A DNA stretch of 64,000 bases, taken from contig NZ_JACHEB010000011.1 in NCBI RefSeq assembly GCF_014201335.1, positions 1 to 64,000 of the forward strand. The letters run 5' to 3'. This DNA is from Tunturiibacter gelidiferens. GTDB taxonomy: Bacteria; Acidobacteriota; Terriglobia; Terriglobales; Acidobacteriaceae. Below the pieces are notes generated by a model, which was not told the origin of the DNA, did not search any database, and saw only the letters and a list, made by a program, of their open reading frames with translations. This document shows, piece after piece, positions 24,983 to 33,854 of this stretch. Numbering within the stretch: the first letter of the stretch is position 1; every line of letters starts with the position of its first letter. The translations under genes and the position numbers were made by a program.

Positions 24983-25624
24983 ATGAAAAAGAACGTCACC
25001 ATTGAGAAACGCAAGACCTTTCGTCATGGCGATCTGCGCAACGCACTCGTCACAGCCGGGCTTGAGATGGCCCGTGCTGGAGGACCCAATGCAGTTGTTC
25101 TACGAGAAGCGACCCGGCGGGCGGGTGTCTCTCCGAATGCGGCTTATAGGCACTTTGCCGGGCAAGCTGAGTTGCTGGATGCGGTGCGGTCGGCATGTCT
25201 GTCGCGAGTCGCCGCGGCAATTGAAGATGAGATGAACAAGCACAGAGCAGGACGCGATCCGCAAGCATTTGCGCGAAAGAGTCTGCGCGCGGTAGGCATG
25301 GGGTATCTGGGATTCGCGATGAGAGAGCCGGGAATGTTTCGCACAGCTTTCTCGGTCCCACCAGCTGTGCATGAGCAAAACCCTGCGAACACAGCCTCTA
25401 TGGGATTGAATCCGTTTCAACTACTTTCGCTGGCTCTGGACCGCATGCAGGAGAGCGGCTTGCTCAGTAAGAAGGTTCGCCAGGACGCGGAGTATCTTGC
25501 ATGGTCGACAGTTCATGGGTTGTCACTCCTGGTACTTGAAGGACCGCTGCATCAGATGCCACGAGAAACGGTGCTCGAGCTAGGCGAGCGGCTGGTGCTC
25601 ATGGTGGAACGTGGTCTGGGCTAG
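24983..25624 (+). CDS. TetR family transcriptional regulator
   Basis: A 213-aa protein with the N-terminal TetR helix-turn-helix (residues about 13-60: FRHGDLRNALVTAGLEMARA, then LREATRRAGVSPNAAYRHFA). The C-terminal ligand domain contains ARKSLRAVGMGYLGFAMREP and a hydrophobic HGLSLLVLEGPL. It probably represses the divergent VOC gene and itself. The start MKKNVTIEKRKTFRHG has a hydrophilic tail before the helix-turn-helix, as usual. The ligand is unknown. Confidence 0.92.
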   Translation: MKKNVTIEKRKTFRHGDLRNALVTAGLEMARAGGPNAVVLREATRRAGVSPNAAYRHFAGQAELLDAVRSACLSRVAAAIEDEMNKHRAGRDPQAFARKSLRAVGMGYLGFAMREPGMFRTAFSVPPAVHEQNPANTASMGLNPFQLLSLALDRMQESGLLSKKVRQDAEYLAWSTVHGLSLLVLEGPLHQMPRETVLELGERLVLMVERGLG

Positions 25625-25702
25625 ATTCGGTAACGAGAAACGCGCTCCTCGGAGACGACCGCTATAGTCCTTGTCACTTCCCACAAGCCGACTTATCGCT
25701 CT

Positions 25703-27757
25703 TTATCGGGAGGCACGGGCACTAGCTGCGAGTCCGGCATGAATTTCTGCTCTCTGAAGGAAATACCATTCTGGTTGGGAAGCCGCGATGGTGTCGGCTT
25801 CCTGGTATTCCTGATGGGCCTGATCATTAAGACCGATTCCAGCCAACGCATTTGCGAGCGCCAGGTGGGCAAATGCACTTGTGGGCATCTCGTGCACAGC
25901 GTCTCTGGCTGGTCCGAGTGCTTGAGAAAACTTTTTGTCGCCATTCAAGCTCATCGCTTCAGCGAGTTGGTTGACGGCGATCACTCTGCTCATGTCAAAT
26001 GTCCCGGTGTAGACCATGTCCGCCCCACCGATGACGGCGCGCGGCTTGGCTTTCTGAAACACCTCATAAGGATTCAGATCAGGGCGCTCCCACTCGATGC
26101 CTGACCAGCTGAGCCCGCTGATGATGAAGATTCCCGACTGGATTCTGGACAACTGCGCTTCGCCCTTGTCCCCGTTCAGCTCGAAGAGATTGGCGATGAT
26201 GCGATTACAGGCGATACCTGAATGGTCTGGTCTTGCGAAGCCGTCGTAGGCGAACGAACAATCAGAGACTCGATTATCTTTCAACCACGTCGCGACCTGC
26301 GGCAGAGCCTGCCCCCAATCGTTGTTTGAGTCCGTGAGGAGATTGTGGCTGTTTGAAACTCCTCCAAAGACTTCGTTGCCGTAAGCGAGCTCGTTTGGAA
26401 ATGCGACAAGCGATGAAGCAACATGCGCCACTAACAACACTGCAATAGCGAAGCGAACGAAGCGCCCGTTTGTTCGCCAAAGATGAACGATTGCCGCTCC
26501 TATGAGGCAGCAGGCAGGTGCGATCGCAGGGAGGATGTGGCGATATCCGATGTTCAGTGTGCTGACCATGCCTGCAAGTAGCCACACTAAGCTGGGAGCC
26601 AAAAAGTAGAAGGGCCGTATGTCGAAGCTGTATTTCCTGAACGCCAGAAGAGAAAGGAGAGCGAGGCCGATCATTCCAAGCGTGGTTTTTATCAGGATGA
26701 CAGAGGGGAAGTACTGCGGAACACCGTGGGGATACAAATGCCCGAAAAGAAATGCAGACTGGCCAGGATCGGAGATGCTGAGGACATCAACGAAGCCATA
26801 GAGATACGCCTCTGGGAGTAGATGGTGATGCGCAAGAAATGGGATGGTCTCAAGAATGACGCTGTGATTCTCCTTAGCTCGTGTGTCCGCGATGAAGTCG
26901 TTCAGTGACGTGGTCATCTGAGCCCCATCTGGTCTGGCCGCATAGCGAAAGTGATACGTTGCCCAAAGAACCCCGAAGCCTAAAAAAAGAATGAAAAGGA
27001 CGGCCGCTGCTTCTTTTAATACTTTGTTGGTTCGCACCTGCTCGACGCGGTTCCAATCAAATGCGAGCTCCGCAAGCGCCAAGAGCAAAATAGTCGGCAC
27101 GATCAGCACGCCAGAGTGCTTTACGGAGAGCGCCAAGCCACAGGAGAGACCTGCAAGAAGAAGTCCGTGAAAGTTGCGTCGCCGGTGAAACAGGAAAAAT
27201 GACGCCACCGCGAGAAGGCTGGTAGCGGAAAGCGCCATATCCGTGGTGACGAGTGAGCCGTGTGCTACGAGGGTCGGCTCGAAAGCGATAAGAGCGAGGC
27301 TCACCAGAGCGCTGAGATCACCGAACATTCTTCGGGTGAAGAAGAAGGCTGTTAGTGCTAGAAGCAATGCAAATGTCGCCATCCCGCGACGTGCGAGTGG
27401 AATTACTCGATCGATCTTCGCTTCCACACCCGGACCAGTGGAGCCGTAAAGCCACTCCGCTGAATCCGCATATCCTGACCCCTTAGCCGTCGAAACCACC
27501 GGACAAGACCCACTCGGAGCTGGGATCTTCGCGACTTGAAGCACCAAACCGGCAATCATCTTCCCGAGCGGAGGATGCTCTGGATTCACTCCGAAATCGG
27601 CGCATTGCCAGTACCGATAGCCTGCATAGGTGTGAAAGCCTTCATCGTTGGTAATGACTTCCCGGTTGGTGACCGCGAGCATTTGCCAAAGAAACGCACC
27701 CGTAAGTGCCGCTCCAAGCAGCCAGATAACAGCTGGAAAAGTAGTTATTTTTGTCAA
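25703..27757 (-). CDS. GT39-type membrane glycosyltransferase with C-terminal TPR-like tail
   Basis: A 684-aa integral membrane protein. The frame is open from 27904, but the TTG at 27757, preceded by GAGG at 8 bases, starts MTKITTFPAVIWLLGAALTG directly before the first membrane helix. The first periplasmic loop holds NDEGFHTYAGYRYWQ and NPEHPPLGK, the acidic and substrate motifs of GT-C (protein O-mannosyltransferase-like) enzymes. About ten further membrane helices run to residue about 460. A soluble domain follows, including the DSNNDWGQALPQVATWLKDN motif common in this group. The last 90 residues are helical (SLNGDKKFSQALGPARDAVH), consistent with a TPR pair. It should use lipid-linked sugar at the outer face of the inner membrane. 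The start choice is inferred. Confidence 0.85.
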   Translation of the reverse strand: MTKITTFPAVIWLLGAALTGAFLWQMLAVTNREVITNDEGFHTYAGYRYWQCADFGVNPEHPPLGKMIAGLVLQVAKIPAPSGSCPVVSTAKGSGYADSAEWLYGSTGPGVEAKIDRVIPLARRGMATFALLLALTAFFFTRRMFGDLSALVSLALIAFEPTLVAHGSLVTTDMALSATSLLAVASFFLFHRRRNFHGLLLAGLSCGLALSVKHSGVLIVPTILLLALAELAFDWNRVEQVRTNKVLKEAAAVLFILFLGFGVLWATYHFRYAARPDGAQMTTSLNDFIADTRAKENHSVILETIPFLAHHHLLPEAYLYGFVDVLSISDPGQSAFLFGHLYPHGVPQYFPSVILIKTTLGMIGLALLSLLAFRKYSFDIRPFYFLAPSLVWLLAGMVSTLNIGYRHILPAIAPACCLIGAAIVHLWRTNGRFVRFAIAVLLVAHVASSLVAFPNELAYGNEVFGGVSNSHNLLTDSNNDWGQALPQVATWLKDNRVSDCSFAYDGFARPDHSGIACNRIIANLFELNGDKGEAQLSRIQSGIFIISGLSWSGIEWERPDLNPYEVFQKAKPRAVIGGADMVYTGTFDMSRVIAVNQLAEAMSLNGDKKFSQALGPARDAVHEMPTSAFAHLALANALAGIGLNDQAHQEYQEADTIAASQPEWYFLQRAEIHAGLAASARASR

Positions 27758-27988
27758 TTCAGCTGCCTCAAGTTCGGATAACAATCGTACGCCATACCTC
27801 GACGGGGCCTCTCTCGGACGAGCGTTGCGGACACTGATAACGGCATTTAGGAGGATTACTTTGATCGTGGCGGTGCACCTTTGGGAGAGGATCAGTCCTG
27901 ACAAACGCGCTTTTCGTCAGTTATTCCGGGATGACCCGAATGCCGGAAGTTGCATAGGCGACGAGTTGGGTCGGCGCAAGATCCGCTG

Positions 27989-28963
27989 CTAAACCCGCTC
28001 AATCCAGATCGAAGAAAACGTATTCGGCTCTTCGTCGATGCCCCGATACCCCGGCGCCACCGTCCGAAGAAACGCCTCATCATGATGGCGAATCAACGGA
28101 GTCGACAGCGTCACAGAAAACTGGCTGTTCCCGCAAAGCAGCGCATGCAGCAGCATCGACTCGTTCCACCACATCGGCCAGACACTCTCGTAGACCCAGT
28201 ACTCCGCGGGATAAGGACCGTGATACGGAAACGGTATGTCGTGAATATGAATCAACGGGCCCGAATGCAAAGCCGGCAACACCTCAAGAAATAAAAACGG
28301 CACATCCCCATCCACCCGGACGATGTGGCTCGAGTCGATAAACAGCACATCGTCCTTGCCAAGCGAAGTAAACACCTCTAACCCCACATCCTGCACCTCC
28401 TGCTGCAGAATGCTAATCCCGGGCAGAGTCTTCAGAGCGACAAACGGATGAGGCTCGATGCAGGTAATCTTCATCGGATAGCCCTCACGCGCGTTCTTCA
28501 TCGCTGCAAGGCTCGCATAGTAGGTCGACAGCCCCGACCCAACCTCGACATACTGCGCAGGCCTCCTCGCCCGCAGCATCGCGTACAGCACCTCTGCATC
28601 GAACCTCGGATACCCCGGCCCAAACCCCAGTTCCAGTGCCTCTTCATACGAGGTGAAGATTTCGGAAAATTCGCCGAGATAGCGGCCCAGCAGATCCGCC
28701 AGCTTCGTCTTCATCTTTTCCAGGTCGTATTCCACACCACGCAGAGAACTCGGCCCACTCCATCGTCTCTTCGTAGACTTCAGTGCCTCGCGCGACGGCA
28801 GCGGGGAATAGTAGTCGCTCTTCCGCGCCACCACAAATCCGCACCGATCCATCGTCCACTGAAACGCACGTGCAGGAGAATTCTTAACCGAACGAAGCCC
28901 TCCATACAAACTCTCCGGTAGAGTCGCCTTCAACAACGTTCTGACTGGCATCTCCTGTGGCAT
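27989..28963 (-). CDS. Class I SAM-dependent methyltransferase-like protein
   Basis: A 324-aa protein from ATG 28963, which has GGGAAGG about 10 bases upstream. The Rossmann methyltransferase core covers about residues 115-230: YVEVGSGLSTYYASLAAMK (motif I), then MKITCIEPHPFVALKTLP and VLFIDSSHIVR (motif II/III). It resembles the Methyltransf_24 type often found in surface-polysaccharide clusters. The C-terminal part is Trp/Tyr-rich (YPAEYWVYESVWPMWWNESM). It is not close to the exopolysaccharide operon. The acceptor is unknown. A longer frame starts at 29011. Confidence 0.82.
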   Translation of the reverse strand: MPQEMPVRTLLKATLPESLYGGLRSVKNSPARAFQWTMDRCGFVVARKSDYYSPLPSREALKSTKRRWSGPSSLRGVEYDLEKMKTKLADLLGRYLGEFSEIFTSYEEALELGFGPGYPRFDAEVLYAMLRARRPAQYVEVGSGLSTYYASLAAMKNAREGYPMKITCIEPHPFVALKTLPGISILQQEVQDVGLEVFTSLGKDDVLFIDSSHIVRVDGDVPFLFLEVLPALHSGPLIHIHDIPFPYHGPYPAEYWVYESVWPMWWNESMLLHALLCGNSQFSVTLSTPLIRHHDEAFLRTVAPGYRGIDEEPNTFSSIWIERV

Positions 28964-29019
28964 TTCCGACAAGCCTTCCCTGCGATTATGGGAACAAGAG
29001 AAAACTATCACTCCCCAAT

Positions 29020-29256
29020 CCTGGTCTTGTCACACCGCCGTCAGACAATCGTCAAATCTTCGTCCGATTTCACCCCAAGACCAATCGACGACCGAAATTT
29101 TCACAAAAAAAGTTTCGATTCAGTTGGCGTATTTTTCGACGTCGAAAAACATGCGTCCAAAACACCACGTTTACCATGCAAAACACCACAACTTCACCAT
29201 CGAAAAACCACGTTCAAAACCACGTTTTTCCCAAAACACCCCTAAAAAGCTCAACA
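29020..29256. repeat. Intergenic array of CCACGTT / CAAAAC-type short repeats
   Basis: Between the methyltransferase and groEL lies an AT-rich gene-free stretch. Its right half (29150-29230) has repeated A-tract-spaced units such as CAAAACACCACGTT at 29158-29171, CAAAACACCACAA near 29178, AAAAACCACGTTC near 29203 and AAAACCACGTTTTT near 29216. Spacing is irregular at about 19-25 bases, so it is not a CRISPR array. The same 14-mer occurs on the opposite strand at 34694-34707 in a second such array. No coding frame or recognised RNA fits. Confidence 0.55.
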
Positions 29257-29261
29257 AAAAC

Positions 29262-29299
29262 AGCAAAGCCCCGGGTTCACCGGGGCTTTGCTTTTTTTC
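29262..29299. terminator. Bidirectional terminator after groEL
   Basis: AGCAAAGCCCCGG (29262-29274) pairs perfectly with CCGGGGCTTTGCT (29280-29292), loop GTTCA. A T-run follows on the plus strand (CTTTTTTTC) and another on the minus strand (TTTTTGTTG). It lies 20 bases past the groEL stop. Confidence 0.88.
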
Positions 29300-29312
29300 T
29301 TGAAACAGCTTC

Positions 29313-30986
29313 TTAGTACATGCCGTCCATACCGCCGCCGCCATGCTGATGTCCGCCGCCGCCAGCTTCCTTCTTCTCTGGGATCTCGGAGATCATCGCC
29401 TCGGTGGTCAGCATCAATCCAGCAATCGAAGCCGCGTTCTGCAGAGCAGTGCGCGTCACCTTGGTCGGATCGATGACACCAGCCTTCACCAGGTCCTCGT
29501 AGGCGCCCGTAGCGGCGTTGTAGCCGTAGTTGGACTCCTTCGATTCGTGGATCTTGCCGATCACGACTGCGCCCTCTTCGCCTGCGTTCGAGACGATCAT
29601 GCGCAACGGCTCCTCGATTGCGCGACGGATGATCGTTGCGCCGATCTTCTCGTCGCCTTCAAGGCTCTTGATCACTGCCTCAACTGCAGCCGTGCAGCGA
29701 ATGAACGCCACGCCGCCGCCCGGGACGATGCCTTCCTCAACCGCAGCACGCGTCGCATGCATCGCATCCTCGACACGAGCCTTCTTTTCCTTCATCTCGG
29801 TCTCAGTCGCCGCGCCCACCTTGATCACTGCAACGCCGCCAACCAGCTTGGCCAAACGCTCCTGCAGCTTCTCACGGTCGTAGTCAGAGGTGGTCTTGTC
29901 GATCTGTGCGCGAATCTCCTTCACGCGTCCTTCGACATCGCCATCCTTGCCTCCGCCATCAACGATGGTGGTGTTGTCCTTGTCGATCGTCACGCGCTTC
30001 GCAGTGCCAAGGTCTTCGATCTTGACGCCCTCGAGCTTGATGCCGAGGTCTTCCGTGATCGCCTTGCCGCCGGTTAGAATCGCGATATCCTGCAGCATCG
30101 CCTTGCGACGATCGCCGAAGCCAGGAGCCTTCACGGCCGCAACATTTAAGGTGCCACGCAGCTTGTTGACGACCAGAGTTGCAAGCGCCTCACCATCCAC
30201 ATCCTCGGCAATGATGACGAGGGGCTTGGCGGTGCGTGCGATCTGCTCAAGCAACGGCAGCAGGTCCTTCATCGACGAGATCTTCTTCTCGTAGATCAGG
30301 ATGTAGGGATTCTCTTGGGCAACTTCCATCCGCTCTGCGTCAGTTACGAAGTAAGGCGAAAGATAGCCACGATCGAACTGCATGCCCTCTACGACATCCA
30401 GCTGAGTCTCCATCGTGCGGGACTCTTCAACGGTGATGACGCCATCCTTGCCAACCTTCTTCATCGCCTCGGCGATGATCACGCCGATCTGCGAGTCGGA
30501 ATTTGCTGAGATGGTCCCGACCTGAGCGATCATATCGCCCGAGACAGGCTTCGATAGCTTGCTCAGTTCTCCGCCAACCGGGGCGCCGTTCTCATCGCGC
30601 TTGCCGATGATGGCTTCCACAGCCTTATCGATACCGCGCTTCAGAGCCATCGGGTTCGCACCGGCAGCAACCGTCTTCACACCCTCGCGGTAGATCGCCT
30701 GTGCCAGAACGGTAGCAGTGGTGGTACCGTCACCGGCGACATCAGAGGTCTTCGAAGCTACTTCGCGAACCATCTGCGCGCCCATGTTTTCGAGCGCGTT
30801 TGCAAGCTCGATCTCCTTGGCAACGGTCACGCCGTCCTTCGTGATCGTCGGAGAACCGAACTTCTTCTCGATAACAACATTGCGACCCTTGGGTCCAAGC
30901 GTCACCTTCACTGCGTCGGCCAAAATATTGACACCACGCAAGATAGCCTGACGCGAATCTTCTCCATGCAGAATCTGTTTTGCCAT
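29313..30986 (-). CDS. groEL: Chaperonin GroEL (60 kDa, HSP60)
   Basis: A 557-aa protein with the full GroEL sequence: AKQILHGEDSRQAILRGVNI at the start, then GPKGRNVVIEKKFGSPTITK, VAGDGTTTATVLAQAIYREG, KDGVITVEES, EGMQFDRGYLSPYF, AAVKAPGFGDRRKAMLQDIA and VEEGIVPGGGVAFIR. The C-terminal tail GGGGHQHGGGGMDGMY is Gly/Met-rich and includes His. It forms the 14-mer folding chamber in the cytoplasm with the GroES cap from the gene just upstream. The two lie in one operon with about 100 bases between them, controlled by the CIRCE site at 31537. Confidence 0.99.
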   Translation of the reverse strand: MAKQILHGEDSRQAILRGVNILADAVKVTLGPKGRNVVIEKKFGSPTITKDGVTVAKEIELANALENMGAQMVREVASKTSDVAGDGTTTATVLAQAIYREGVKTVAAGANPMALKRGIDKAVEAIIGKRDENGAPVGGELSKLSKPVSGDMIAQVGTISANSDSQIGVIIAEAMKKVGKDGVITVEESRTMETQLDVVEGMQFDRGYLSPYFVTDAERMEVAQENPYILIYEKKISSMKDLLPLLEQIARTAKPLVIIAEDVDGEALATLVVNKLRGTLNVAAVKAPGFGDRRKAMLQDIAILTGGKAITEDLGIKLEGVKIEDLGTAKRVTIDKDNTTIVDGGGKDGDVEGRVKEIRAQIDKTTSDYDREKLQERLAKLVGGVAVIKVGAATETEMKEKKARVEDAMHATRAAVEEGIVPGGGVAFIRCTAAVEAVIKSLEGDEKIGATIIRRAIEEPLRMIVSNAGEEGAVVIGKIHESKESNYGYNAATGAYEDLVKAGVIDPTKVTRTALQNAASIAGLMLTTEAMISEIPEKKEAGGGGHQHGGGGMDGMY

Positions 30987-31089
30987 TGTCTTACTCCTGT
31001 TACCAGCTCAAAAAGCCGGTGAAAAATGTTTGTGATGAGGCGCCCGAAGCGCCGATTAGCGGCGAAGCCGAGGTATACGGCACGGAGTG

Positions 31090-31389
31090 CTACTTCTTGA
31101 GGATGCCGAGAACTTCTTCTTCGCGCATGATCAGCAACTCTTCGCCGTCGATCTTGATCTCGGTACCCGAATACTTGCCGAACAGGATGCTGTCGCCAGC
31201 CTTAACATCCAGCGGAAATACCTTACCTTCGTCGTTCGATTTACCCTTCCCGACGGAGATTACCTCGCCCTGCTGTGGCTTCTCTTTTGCCGAATCCGGG
31301 ATAATGATCCCGCCACGAATGCTTTCGCCTTCTTCAATGCGCCGAACCAGAATCCGGTCGTGCAGCGGTGTAAATGATGTTGTCGCCAT
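31090..31389 (-). CDS. groES: Co-chaperonin GroES
   Basis: A 99-aa protein from ATG 31389 preceded by AAGGAG. The longer frame would add 45 residues that do not belong to the family and run through the leader. Sequence: MATTSFTPLHDRILVRRIEE, then RGGIIIPDSAKEKPQQGEVI (the mobile loop that binds GroEL), VKAGDSILFGKYSGTEIKID and EELLIMREEEVLGIL. It caps the GroEL chamber. The first gene of the operon, it has a leader of about 150 bases between promoter and start, containing a perfect hairpin. Confidence 0.98.
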   Translation of the reverse strand: MATTSFTPLHDRILVRRIEEGESIRGGIIIPDSAKEKPQQGEVISVGKGKSNDEGKVFPLDVKAGDSILFGKYSGTEIKIDGEELLIMREEEVLGILKK

Positions 31390-31416
31390 TGCTTTGCATC
31401 TCCTTAGTGCGATTTG

Positions 31417-31436
31417 GCGAACGGCAAGCCGTTCGC
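31417..31436 (-). promoter_or_regulatory. Leader hairpin before groES
   Basis: GCGAACGGC (31417-31425) pairs perfectly with GCCGTTCGC (31428-31436), a 9-bp stem with a 2-base loop, 28 bases upstream of the groES start. It might affect mRNA stability or ribosome access at different temperatures; this is inference. Confidence 0.5.
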
Positions 31437-31536
31437 GATTGTCAAGCGCAGCATCGGCCATCAACCGCTGGCCGCAGCCGCAAATGAATGAGTGGAACAG
31501 GCCACAGGCCCGGCTCGCAAGCAAACCAGAGAGCCG

Positions 31537-31563
31537 TTAGCACTCAAGCCTTCCGATTGCTAA
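31537..31563 (-). promoter_or_regulatory. CIRCE operator (HrcA binding site)
   Basis: TTAGCACTC (31537-31545), nine bases, then GATTGCTAA (31555-31563). The consensus is TTAGCACTC-N9-GAGTGCTAA, so 17 of 18 arm positions match. It overlaps the downstream edge of the promoter -10 box, the normal place for HrcA repression of groESL. hrcA itself is not in the window. Confidence 0.92.
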
Positions 31564-31591
31564 CGATAGTCAGGCCGCTTCCTGTTGTCAA
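31563..31591 (-). promoter_or_regulatory. Sigma-70-type promoter of groES-groEL
   Basis: On the minus strand TTGACA (31586-31591, a perfect -35 box) is followed by a 17-base spacer and TATCGT (31563-31568, -10). The CIRCE site abuts it. Transcription would start about 170 bases before groES. Confidence 0.8.
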
Positions 31592-31696
31592 CCTGAATAC
31601 GTGAAATGTGAGTGAAACTCGCGCAAGCCTTATCCAGGCTCTCCCGCCTGGTGCCTATCCGCACAATCCTAGCTCAAAAAGTCGTAAAATGAGCCC

Positions 31697-32266
31697 ATGT
31701 CGTCACGTCGCACCGTCTGGTCTCTCTCGATTCTCGTTCTCTTCCTGGCCTTCACATCCTGTCTCCCGGCTAAAGCTCAGGATCAGGATGCTCCCGTAAA
31801 ACGCGGCCGCAAGTATAAAGCTCCCCCGGCCACCTCGCACATCGAGGTCACCGTCTTCAAGAAGTTCAACGGCAAGCCCATCATGAACGCCGCCGTCGTA
31901 TTCAATCCCTCTATGGACGGCAAGGACGAGGGCAACCTCGAAGTCAAAACCGACCCCGACGGCAAAGCGACCATCGACGTCATCCCCACCGGCAGCACCG
32001 TCCGTGTGCAAGTCATCGCTCCAGGCTTCGCCACCTTTGCCGAGGAGTATCAGGTGGACGATCCCACGAAAGAGATCTCCATCGCCATGGTTCGCCCAAA
32101 GGAACAGATCTCCTCCTACGTGAACAATGACGGCAAAGACGCTACCAGAAAACCCGGCGTGCAGGAGCCGATCAGGCCTACCACGCCAGCAACTAAGCCC
32201 GCGCCCAGCACTCCTCCTGCAACTTCACAGCAGCCCACGACTCCAAACTCAACACCTCAGCAGTAA
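31697..32266 (+). CDS. Secreted protein with a carboxypeptidase-regulatory-like domain
   Basis: A 189-aa protein with a signal peptide (about 1-28, ending SCLPAKAQ). A beta-sandwich domain follows (about 45-135: IEVTVFKKFNGKPIMNAAVV, then TDPDGKATIDVIPTGSTVRV and VIAPGFATFAEEYQVDD), the pattern of CarboxypepD_reg / Cna-B-like domains. The tail of about 40 residues is Pro/Thr-rich low-complexity (RPTTPATKPAPSTPPATSQQ). It is probably a cell-surface or periplasmic accessory protein. It is followed 20 bases later by the SDR gene on the same strand, so the two may be cotranscribed. The role is unknown. Confidence 0.8.
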   Translation: MSSRRTVWSLSILVLFLAFTSCLPAKAQDQDAPVKRGRKYKAPPATSHIEVTVFKKFNGKPIMNAAVVFNPSMDGKDEGNLEVKTDPDGKATIDVIPTGSTVRVQVIAPGFATFAEEYQVDDPTKEISIAMVRPKEQISSYVNNDGKDATRKPGVQEPIRPTTPATKPAPSTPPATSQQPTTPNSTPQQ

Positions 32267-32286
32267 CGGATAGCAACAAGGAGTTT

Positions 32287-33015
32287 ATGGACAGGCCGCT
32301 AACAGGAAAGACTGTGCTCGTAACCGGAGCAGCCAAGCGCATCGGTCGTTGCATCGCCCTGGCTCTTGCCGAGCGCGGCGCGGACGTAGTGATCACCTAT
32401 CTCGCCTCCCAGGCCGAAGCCGAGCTGACGGTGCACGCACTCACAGCTCACGACGTCGATGCGCTCGCCATCCGCTGCGACCTCCGCAACCCCGAAGATA
32501 TCCAGCAAACAGTCTCGACCGTCATCAACGACTTCGGCCGCATCGACCTCTTAATCAACAACGCCGGCATCTTTGCATCCGAGGCTCTCGAAGAAATCTC
32601 TGCCGACCAATGGGACGCGATGTTCACCACCAACACCCGCGCACCTTTTCTGATGGCCAAAGCCGCATTCCCGCATCTTCGCGCAGTCAAAGGGCGGATC
32701 CTGAACATAGGCTCGCTAGGCGGCCTGCACCCCTGGGCTACCCATGCCCACTACTGCACCTCGAAGGCTGCCCTGCATATGCTCTCGCAGACCATGGCCA
32801 AGGCCTGGGCCCCCGAGATCAGCGTCAATTGTATCGCCCCCGGTATGATCGTTCAGGGTGAGGTCGACGAAGCCTACGAGCACCTGGCCCGCAAGACCCC
32901 GATGCAACGCAACGGCACGGCGGAAGATGTGGCTGCTGCCGCCATCTTCTTTGCAACTGCGCCCCATTTCATCACCGGCCAGCTCCTCGCCGTCGATGGC
33001 GGGCTTGGCTTATAG
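32287..33015 (+). CDS. Short-chain dehydrogenase/reductase (FabG / pteridine-reductase-like)
   Basis: A 242-aa Rossmann enzyme starting at ATG 32287 with AAGGAG 4-5 bases upstream. NADP-binding GAAKRIGRCIALALAERGAD follows the TGxxxGxG pattern (TGAAKRIG), with NNAGIF and the catalytic Ser-Tyr-Lys set in NIGSLG and HYCTSKAAL. ITGQLLAVDGGLGL is the typical C terminus. The AKRIGRCIA N terminus resembles pteridine reductases and FolM-like proteins more than FabG. The substrate is not readable. Confidence 0.9.
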   Translation: MDRPLTGKTVLVTGAAKRIGRCIALALAERGADVVITYLASQAEAELTVHALTAHDVDALAIRCDLRNPEDIQQTVSTVINDFGRIDLLINNAGIFASEALEEISADQWDAMFTTNTRAPFLMAKAAFPHLRAVKGRILNIGSLGGLHPWATHAHYCTSKAALHMLSQTMAKAWAPEISVNCIAPGMIVQGEVDEAYEHLARKTPMQRNGTAEDVAAAAIFFATAPHFITGQLLAVDGGLGL

Positions 33016-33024
33016 CATCAGTTC

Positions 33025-33816
33025 CTAAACGCCTAGCACCCTGCGCCACCAGCTCTTCTCTTTGAATTCTTCGTAGAGCTTCAACGGCTCCAATTGTGGA
33101 GGCATCGGCTTGCCCAGAAACACCGCCAGAGGATTGGACACGCAGAGCAGGTGCGCGTAGTCCGGGCCATACTTGCTTGCCACCAGCTCGAACGCCTCCC
33201 GCATCTTTGGAACGCGCGAGGTTGTATTGTGCGCATCTGTTGCTAGAAAATGCACCCACCGGTTCTCCAGCAGCTCATGTGCCATCCGCTCGGCGCGCTT
33301 GCCCATGCGCCCTAGGACAGACCCCGCCGTCACCTGCACCAGCACGCCACGCTGTAGCCACTCCGCCACCCGGGTCTCGTCGCTCTGCAGCGTAGGGTTC
33401 CTCTCCGGATGCGTCAAAATCGGCGTCAGACCTGCAAGCTGCAGTTGATAGAAGATCTCCGTGAGGCCTCGCGGCAGGCCGTAGTCCGGGACTTCGACCA
33501 GCAGATATCCCAACCCATTAATACTGAACTTCCGGGGATCCAACTTCGCTTCCTGAATGTTTTCGTACGACATATGGAAGTCGCATCCGCGGCCCAGCTT
33601 CAGACCCACCGCGTCACGATCGAGGATGCCTTGCAACTCAGCAATCTTTGCGTCAATCTCGGGTGGGTCGTAGAAATACTGTCCGTTCGAATGCGGCGTA
33701 CAGGCGATATGAGTGATCCCATCTGCCGCAGCCATCTTCGCCATGGCAACAGAGGTCTCGAGGCTTGAAGCACCATCGTCCATGCCCCACAGAAGGTGAT
33801 GGTGAATGTCAATCAT
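33025..33816 (-). CDS. CpsB/YwqE-type tyrosine-protein phosphatase
   Basis: A 263-aa PHP-fold metalloenzyme. The N terminus MIDIHHHLLWGMDDGASSLE gives the HxHxxxxxDDG metal motif. CTPHSNGQYF, then LILTHPERN-type LTPILTHPERNP, VQVTAGSVLG and FLATDAHNTTSRVP complete the metal site. The YwqE/CpsB family dephosphorylates bacterial tyrosine kinases that regulate capsule chain length. The BY-kinase at 47.2-49.4 kb is the obvious possible substrate, 14 kb away. It is convergent with the SDR gene. Confidence 0.92.
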   Translation of the reverse strand: MIDIHHHLLWGMDDGASSLETSVAMAKMAAADGITHIACTPHSNGQYFYDPPEIDAKIAELQGILDRDAVGLKLGRGCDFHMSYENIQEAKLDPRKFSINGLGYLLVEVPDYGLPRGLTEIFYQLQLAGLTPILTHPERNPTLQSDETRVAEWLQRGVLVQVTAGSVLGRMGKRAERMAHELLENRWVHFLATDAHNTTSRVPKMREAFELVASKYGPDYAHLLCVSNPLAVFLGKPMPPQLEPLKLYEEFKEKSWWRRVLGV

Positions 33817-33854
33817 TGCGTAGCTAGGTTACACCACGTCAGGTTGGCCGCAGT

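Noticed and set aside
29150..29230. A CRISPR array
   Set aside because: Units are about 10-14 bases, differ from each other and have irregular spacing; no cas genes are near.
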